Positions 7,936-13,823 of a DNA stretch of 13,823 bases are shown here, one piece after another. A program made the position numbers and the translations under genes. The first letter of the stretch is position 1, and every line of letters begins with the position of its first letter. Below the pieces are notes generated by a model, which was not told the DNA's origin, ran no database searches, and was given only the letters and a program-made list of their open reading frames with translations. The stretch spans positions 1-13,823 of the forward strand of contig JADNYV010000867.1 in NCBI GenBank assembly GCA_015501055.1, given 5' to 3'. Origin of the DNA: Mucidula mucida (Eukaryota; Basidiomycota; Agaricomycetes; Agaricales; Physalacriaceae).

Positions 7936-9764
7936 TCAACCACGAATCACATCGCGTCTAAGCCCTCTCACCAAAATCCTCAACGTCTCGCACAAATCCG
8001 CCTTCAGCGCCTCCATCCTCCCCACCTCTAGCCCCCACCTCGGCGGTAACCAAGGGACAATGCGCCCATGACACCTCTGTGGATCCATCTTCTCCACGCG
8101 TAGTCCGGCCTCCTGCTTCGTCCACGCCTCGACAATGGCGCAGCAATAACACATCTTCCGACTCGAGCCAATGTGCGGCATGTGCATGACACGGGATATG
8201 AGCTATGTCCAGTCAGAAGAGACGGTGAGGGAGAAGGAAGAGGACTTACGTCGCCGGACCGACTATCAAATTGATTTGCAAACTCTCCTCCTGATTGACA
8301 ATACGCCCGTTTCATACACATGATCGCCGCCTCTGGATGTATCGCAGCGGAGACGCGACGCTCTTTCAGTACGGCGACCCAAGGTTCTGATTCGTCGACA
8401 TCGTCGATGTACATTGAAATAATTTTCGAAAGAGAGGTGTATGAAGGGCGTGATAGCGGGTCAACAGTGTTGAGATACACGACGTCGACGGTCATATCGT
8501 TGATGTCTATTGATGGCGGAAGCGAAGTATGATGATGATGACGGTGGAGATGGAGTAGCTTCGCATGGAGAGCGATGTCGACGATATCCGAGAGGTAGTT
8601 CACGACTAGACGCTGCATACAAGTTGGAAGTGGGTAATACTCATTCGCTGCATCATCATGAGGCGCTGCTCGACGCGTTAGTTAGTCAAGATTAGAATAA
8701 AAGCTGTGAACGAACCTATAGAATGCGCGCTCCGATGACACGTCTTCAACTGCACAGCCAACGACGATTTGTTAAACACGGGCTGCATCTTCTCATACTC
8801 GAAGAACCTCTTAAAGGTATGTATCGCATCCACAAGAAAGAACAATTCACTCGGCTTCGAGTCCGGCCTCCCAAACGCGAAATAAGCGTAACCCAAAAGG
8901 AATCCAAGACCATTAATCCACCGCGGTATATTGGCGTTCGTAATTGAACTGTGTTCGCCTTTTTATCCCAGACCCCACAACGATTTGTGCTATGAATTTC
9001 CCCAAAGGAGTCTTGACTGGCCAAAGGACGCCTTCCTTGGGCAGCAGAGTGTAGTCTTTCGAACTGTCGAGCCCATCCAGCGCAGAATATCTCCCGAAAG
9101 CCACTTGTGTGATCTGGGAAAATGCGATCCGAGGCAGTGATCTTCTGCCGCACTTCGGTCGCGCGTCTTTGAGAATGTCGGGCGCGCGTCGCGTTGCGAC
9201 ATTCTTTCCGGCGAAAGGTGTTTTCGAATGTATTCCGAGATGGCGTCGTAATCAGATCTGGAGCTGTGAGCTTGGAAGATGCAGGTAGACAGGAACGTAC
9301 AACGAGTCCTTCAGAAATGATTTAGGTATAGAGTCTGGTGTTCCAACAAGAGTAACTTCTACACGAACGAGTCAGTCGCATCACATTAGGCAGATGAATT
9401 GACGAACCAGAGTCGGACCAAGTAGATGCTAGAATGTCGCGTTCAATGAAAGAAATTCGTTCGAGTCTTGGGACAACGTACCACTACTATCGTAATGGTC
9501 TTCCTCGACAGCAATCACCAGCTCCAAATGATTAGCACCTGCTAGGCCACCCGTAACAGCAACTGCCTTGTCCGACGTGTACAGAGATTTTGCTAGCGAG
9601 CGCACGAACCCTGCTTTCTCTGCCTTGAATGGCGGCGGTGGCATGTAAGGCGTAACGTCGATTCCATCCTGGCGGTAGTGCTCCAAGACCGCCAACAGGG
9701 ACGTGAGGTTCGCAATATCCAAGCGCAGAGAGTCGAGCATGGTGGTGAAAGGATAAGTGGTCAT
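7936..9764 (-). CDS. Deaminase-like protein (probable OTT_1508-type), six exons
   Basis: The protein is a zinc-dependent deaminase-fold member. Substrate is unknown; relatives are predicted to act on nucleic acids or nucleotides. Exons: 9764-9482, 9428-9408 (21 bases), 9358-9301, 9263-8716, 8668-8250, 8202-7936, joined by GT-AG introns of 53, 49, 37, 47 and 47 bases; several have a CTGAC or CTAAC branch site. The model gives 531 residues. The N-terminal part has FVRSLAKSLYTSDKAVAVTG, the middle LFFLVDAIHTFKRFFEYEKM, then NEYYPLPTCMQRLVVNYLSD. The catalytic part has IHPEAAIMC (His 414 as zinc ligand, Glu 416 as proton donor) and, after the last intron, SSRKMCYCC (Cys 461 and 464, zinc ligands), ending with IVPWLPPRWGLEV. 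Two compensating single-base changes break exon 4: one base missing in the A4 run at 9234-9231 and one extra in the A5 run at 8964-8960 (- strand bases); between them the true frame reads PDILKDARPK and LPKEGVLWPVKTP. ATG 9764 is the first in frame after an upstream stop; no signal peptide is seen. Confidence 0.8.
8526..8545 (+). repeat. Short ATG/ATC trinucleotide run inside deaminase exon 5
   Basis: A short run of GAT repeats on the + strand encodes HRHHHH in the - strand deaminase gene (about residues 346-350). Such runs expand and contract by slippage in whole codons, so length variation between strains would be expected without frame loss. Confidence 0.5.
8565..8888 (-). repeat. Direct repeat, copy B (inside the deaminase-like gene)
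   Basis: This is the parental partner of copy A at 6880-7190, spaced about 1.7 kb away. Matching ends near the exon region reading GYAYFAFGRPDSKP on one side and just past YLSDIVDIAL on the other. Confidence 0.8.
8666..8715 (-). other. Intron 4 with tandem acceptor (GAGCAG)
   Basis: The donor is GTTCGT after the codon stretch HSI, with two CTAAC copies (GACTAACTAACG) near the end and then GAGCAG. Cutting after GAG (8669) or after CAG (8666) both keep the reading frame and differ by one alanine. The same intron, with conserved borders, is present in the duplicate fragment at about 6980-7030. Confidence 0.7.
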
Positions 9765-10134
9765 TGGCTCGAGACGACCATCGACGGATAAGGAAACCAA
9801 TATCGCCGGTCATTGTCCATTGTCCTTTGGCTGGCCCTGATCTTACACAGAGCGCATTATGATCCCTTTGAAAGAACAATGAGAGTTGTCGGTCGTTAAG
9901 AGACATTGAACAAAGGCTTTAACTTTACCCACAACCGAGTTTATCCATCCACGACCGCCACTTAAAAATTCCTCGTATTGGCTGACCTACCATCAAATTA
10001 CACTATTCGATTATCAGCAAAGGCTGCGTGTGATGGGAAATCACTCACCGCTCATAAAAGTGCTGGCGTCAAATAGCATCACACAAGCAGACGAGAGGAA
10101 GAAATAAATATTGCAATGATACCATGTACATTTT
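9765..10134. other. Spacer between glucosidase II 3' end and deaminase-like 5' end
   Basis: Both flanking genes are on the - strand, so this stretch holds the glucosidase II 3' untranslated region and the promoter of the deaminase-like gene. An ATG at 9906 opens a 37-codon frame, but it is out of frame with the deaminase exon and may be an upstream open frame or chance. No TATA box stands out. The glucosidase 3' flank has AT-rich AATATTTATTTC at about 10114-10103, with no canonical AATAAA, which is normal in fungi. Confidence 0.45.
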
Positions 10135-13100
10135 CTAAGCCTCGACCACAATCTGCCAGTCCTTTGTAACAGCACCCTGGGATCCTTAATGTCAGTACAC
10201 CCGGCTCCTTACCCTTTCCTGCCTCAAAGTTCCACACCAACTCCTCAGTCTCACCTTCAACCCTCACAGATTTAGGCTTCACACCTAAGCCCAACACAAC
10301 CACCTTCTCCACTCTCACCCCGCGCCCCTCTAACTCCTTCTCGTACGCACCTCCACTTGAGTTCCCCAGCGCGGTGCTGCTCAGCTTCAACCCCTTCTTC
10401 CCGTGCTTCTCAGCAGTGAACTTGCGCCAGACGTAGTCGCCTTGCTCGTAGCTGTACCCCTCCCCATCATCGAGGTAGAGCTCGCCCGACGCAGAGTAAC
10501 CGCTTTTGTCAAGTGCAACGCGCAACGTGAACGGATCGTACGCCATGAGAGGTGCTGATCGTCTCGGGCGTTCGCGCAGTGGAAGGATGCTGCCACCACG
10601 AATGTAAATAGGGACCGTTGACAATTCCACTGAAATAGTGAAGGTCTTTCCTTTCGACGACCCATAGTACGGCTGGTTCGTGAAGTAATTGTAATAGACT
10701 TGGTCTTCGGCAAGGTAGACCATCGTCTCCGTAGCATCCTTTTGCGTGACTGGCTTCACAAGGAGCGTCGAGCCCACGTAGAACTGATCGTCCATTGCGA
10801 ACCCGGCAGTATCTTTGGGAACATAACGTATTGAGGTCTAATGAGACGAATCAGCCTCGGAAGATATTAAGGATGTGTCAGCAAACCTGAGAATAGGCAT
10901 CCCGGTCCTTGAAGCCTCCCAGAAGGTCGTATACCACAACGGCATCATCGTATATCTGAGGCGCAGGACATCCTTGAGCATACCCTTGTAAGGCTCGTCC
11001 AACAGGTACGGCTCACGCCTCTTCGTGTCAATGTGCGCATGCGCCCTGAAGAAGGGGTTGAAAGCGCCGAGCTGATACCAGCGCACGAGCATATCCGGTT
11101 CTGGGTTACCAAAGAAACCACCCACGTCGGCTGAAGGACAGATAGTGAGCATAACAGTAAGGATAATTTCAATCACTTACACCCAGAAAATGTCATCCCT
11201 GAGATACCGTTTGCCAGGACCATCTGTAGCCCGACGGTCATGTGGTCCCATGTACCCAAGTTGTCGCCAGTCCACATCGCACCGAAACGCTGAGAGCCAG
11301 CATAGAACGACCGCGTAAGGACAAATGGCCGTTTATTCGGAGTCGTACGCTCCTTTACGGCTTGAGAGGAAAGGTTATGCTACCAAACCCACGATGAAGA
11401 CGTAAGCGCCGACAGAAAATAAGAACTTACGAAGAGCATTCCATTGATATTATGCACGTCGCGGTGCTCCCAACCACCGTAGTGGATGTTATCCCTTGGC
11501 ATCGAAATTTCGGGACCATTGAAGATAGCAGGCTACGAAGACTCAGTGCAAGCCTAACAACATTGAAGGAACCCGTACCTCATTCATATCGTTCCAAATA
11601 TGAATCGCGTCAGTACTCTGTGTCCACGACCAGCCCTCCCCGTTGCTGTCAAACTTGAACAAGCCCTTCCACCAGTCCCAAGACGCTGGATTGAAAAAGT
11701 CGATCCACGAGCTGCTTCCAGACCAGCACCAGCCTTCATACTCTCCCTCACCGCTCTTCGGCTTGGCAAGAAGCTCCCGCTCCGATGCCTCTTGATAAAC
11801 GGGATAATTAGACGAGCGCTTCAGATGCGGGTCGACAATGACAACCATATGCCGCCCCAACGCCGCGACGTCGTTCGTCATCTCCACAGGATCTGGGAAC
11901 AATTTCTCGTCCCACATGAAATATTTATGTTCGTCCGCGTACTCGATATCAAGCCAAAACACGTCGACCGGCATGTCCTCCTCGTCGAAGCGCTTCTGCA
12001 CCGAGCGAACGTCGTCCGAACTAACATAATTCCAACGGCACTGGTGGTAACCCAGACTCCACTGTGCTGGAAGCGCGGCGGTACCGGTCAACCGTGTGTA
12101 TTGGGCAAATACATCTGCAGGAGTGGGACCGGGGAGAAGGAATATGTCGATGATGCCTGACTCGGATATCCAGTGCGTGCTGGTCGACTTTTCAGAGGAT
12201 GGAAGAGGTCAATCCAGGTTTCCGACGCGACGGCGTTGAAAATTCCAACCGTGGAATCAGCAGAGTGGGCCTGCATGAAAGGAATAGAGCCGTAAAGCGA
12301 CATGGTCGAGGACGCAAGATATTCGAAGACATCCGCGTTATATAGACGGTATGGGTCTGTGAATGTGGGTTCTTCGCCGGTGGTGGAAGGGAGAGCGAGG
12401 CGTGTGGCGTGCTGCGGAATACCGTATACGGTGCCGTGATTGGGGAATGTAACATCGATAGAGAAAGATTCGGGACCTGCAAAGATTAAACAAAAGCAGG
12501 ATAGTATTAGAGTAAATTCACCTTTTGGCTTGGAGTCTGTCCAAGTATTGAATTTCTCCTCCCACAACGCATCCTCCTCTGCCCCCTCAAACCAAGCTCG
12601 TGGATTCTCGACCTCTACGACAATCTGAGCTTCTTCGCCATCAGCCTTGATTTCCTCCGCCTGGGTGCGGAAGTGCTCCATGTGCAGGAGACCTTCACCG
12701 TTGAGGACAATCTGCGGCTTGCTATTCCGCAGCAGCGTTACCGTGAGCGGCGCATAGCCGACGATGACGCTGACATCGCCATATGTCGCTTTCAGATCCT
12801 TCTTACCCGCGACCCAATGCACGTCCTTGCTGATTGCAGGCTCCGAGACCAGCGCCCAAGACGCCGCCTCGTCGTAGCGCTTCCGCAGACCGTCCTTCTC
12901 GTCCATTCGGACGCGTACTACGCCATCGTCGTGCACTCGCACATCGAGTTCAAAGTTTATATCTGGGTAGAGGGAGGATTTCACCAGAGCCGTCGCAGCA
13001 GCCTCCTCGGGAGATATGGCTATCGACGAGCTGTCGACAGAGTACGGTGACCGCCATGAGGACCCCGCCTCCTTGGCGCGCGCAGAGAGAGCGCGTCCAC

Positions 13101-13212
13101 GTCGACAGAATCCGGACTTGTCGCAGGTTTTGAAATCGTTGGTTTTGACAGCGCGTACTTCATCTGTTAGCAGCGCAAGGATTAGAATTCCAATAGGCCC
13201 GATGGCGCGCAT
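10135..13212 (-). CDS. Glucosidase II catalytic alpha subunit (GH31), three frame breaks
   Basis: The enzyme resides in the ER lumen and removes the two inner alpha-1,3-linked glucoses from N-glycans on new glycoproteins, as the catalytic partner of a beta subunit that carries the ER-retention signal. Exons: 13212-12522, 12476-11579, 11532-11431, 11379-11181, 11130-10887, 10837-10135; GT-AG introns of 45-51 bases. The model is 945 residues, normal for the family. It has a signal peptide (about 1-21), the mature N-terminal motif [14 protein letters not shown], a mutarotase-like domain, then the barrel: [12 protein letters not shown] (370-381), WLDIEY (405-410), [14 protein letters not shown] with nucleophile Asp 527, WTGDN with acid/base Asp 603, [15 protein letters not shown] and [15 protein letters not shown]. 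The C-terminal beta domain ends [13 protein letters not shown]. Breaks: one base missing near 12196 (LFHP to SEKSTSTHW), one missing near 10813 (FPK to DTAGF), one extra G at 10177-10175 (LTLRIPG to AVTKDW). Otherwise the frame is clean and all key residues are present. Confidence 0.95.
12477..12521 (-). other. Intron 1 of glucosidase II (45 bases, stop-free)
   Basis: It runs from GTGAAT to TTTGCAG with CTAAT inside. It is a multiple of three without a stop, so it translates as a 15-residue insert ([10 protein letters not shown] at its core) if retained. Splicing restores [13 protein letters not shown], the normal family sequence, so it is an intron and not coding. Confidence 0.88.
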
Positions 13213-13823
13213 GTCGTGCCCGCCGTCGTGGAGGTCGGGAGCAAGTCGTACAGGACACGTTAAATGTTTGGTCCGAATTTGGTGTAAGCCCCTAAGTGTG
13301 ACGACATTTCCCCAGGGCCGGGCCGCCTTCGGCGCACTCGGACATACCTCTGTGGCGCAGGGAAAAGAAAGAAGAGGAAGGTGAGTATGTTAGAAGTGGC
13401 GATGTATCTATGCACACTTTAGGGCTTCATGTAACCTTAAGCGGTCACGCTGACGAATGAGTACCTGAAACAGAGAATGGTACAGCACAGAAAGCCGCGG
13501 GGGAGGTAATAATGGCACGTAGTAATTGGGCGAGTCTTTTTAGACGCAATGGCTCACGACTTCTGGCGGAGACTGTTCAGCTCCTGATAGTGATGGGCCG
13601 AAATCTACTAAGTAAACGAGCCACGGTCAGCTCTTCATGCATCATAAGACCTAATCATTGAGCTCGCAACAGATGAATTATAGACAAACAAGTGTCTCTA
13701 GTTTCTACATATATATACCAAACGCGTCGTGATGTTATAGATACATTGATTGACCGTACAGACTGCCCTGCAGCCATTTACTCCCTCTTGAAGCGGTATG
13801 GATGCACCTGAGTTCCTTCAGGC
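13213..13823. other. Upstream flank of glucosidase II
   Basis: This holds the 5' leader and promoter region of the - strand glucosidase II gene. No gene was identified. A CCAAT string occurs on the - strand at about 13529-13525, and a TATATATA run lies at about 13709-13717, too far from the ATG to be its core TATA box unless the leader is long or intron-containing. Confidence 0.4.

Noticed and set aside
3481..9764. A functional cluster linking the HMG-box, unnamed-family and deaminase genes
   Set aside because: The genes differ in orientation and state of decay, share no regulatory site that I can see, and adjacency in a fungal genome is weak evidence of joint function.
10135..10180. A terminal intron explaining the C-terminal frame change
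   Set aside because: The only GT...AG available is about 14 bases, far too short. A single extra G restores the family's normal ending.
11600..12160. 186-codon + strand open frame opposite glucosidase II
   Set aside because: It lies antisense to strongly conserved GH31 exons and is a composition shadow with no motif of its own.
10175..12198. Programmed ribosomal frameshifting in glucosidase II
   Set aside because: Three unrelated sites, changes in both directions and no slippery heptamer-plus-structure pattern. Nothing in this family is known to use it.
12673..13384. Several + strand open frames opposite glucosidase II exon 1
   Set aside because: They are shadows of the GC-rich coding exon, rich in Arg and without recognisable content.
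1..13823. Mobile element, CRISPR array, tRNA or rRNA
   Set aside because: No transposase, reverse transcriptase or integrase motifs, terminal repeats, evenly spaced repeats or paired tRNA box sequences were seen on either strand by eye.

Overview
The window looks like nuclear DNA of a mushroom-forming basidiomycete (Agaricomycetes). It has interrupted genes with very short GT-AG introns (37 to about 56 bases, several with CTAAC or CTGAC branch sites), an ER glucosidase II gene, and two multi-exon genes that resemble families I know as expanded or restricted in agaricomycetes. No operons, ribosome binding sites, tRNA, rRNA or CRISPR signals were seen.

Layout. Bases 1-3340 hold no gene I can identify. 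On the + strand, about 3425-4320 carries a TATA box and a broken HMG-box gene. Everything recognisable after that is on the - strand. A three-exon gene of an unnamed family runs from 6238 down to 4809. A decayed partial copy of a deaminase gene lies at about 6880-7190. The six-exon deaminase-like gene itself runs from 9764 down to 7936. The six-exon glucosidase II alpha-subunit gene (GH31) runs from 13212 down to 10135. The rightmost 600 bases are its upstream flank.

How the genes relate. Glucosidase II is a housekeeping enzyme of N-glycan trimming. I see no functional link between it and its neighbours. The deaminase-like gene keeps a full zinc-deaminase signature (HPE and CxxC). Part of it has been copied about 1.7 kb downstream, intron included, so the copy arose from DNA and not from mRNA.

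The main cross-cutting observation is that every long gene is broken by single-base frame changes, mostly in short homopolymers, while catalytic residues and splice sites are intact. In each of the three long - strand genes, fixing only those bases gives a total exon length exactly divisible by three (945, 531 and 446 residues). I read this mainly as base-calling error in the assembly, with real decay in the HMG gene and the duplicated fragment. I found no convincing undescribed system. The deaminase gene and its duplicate are the most interesting content.
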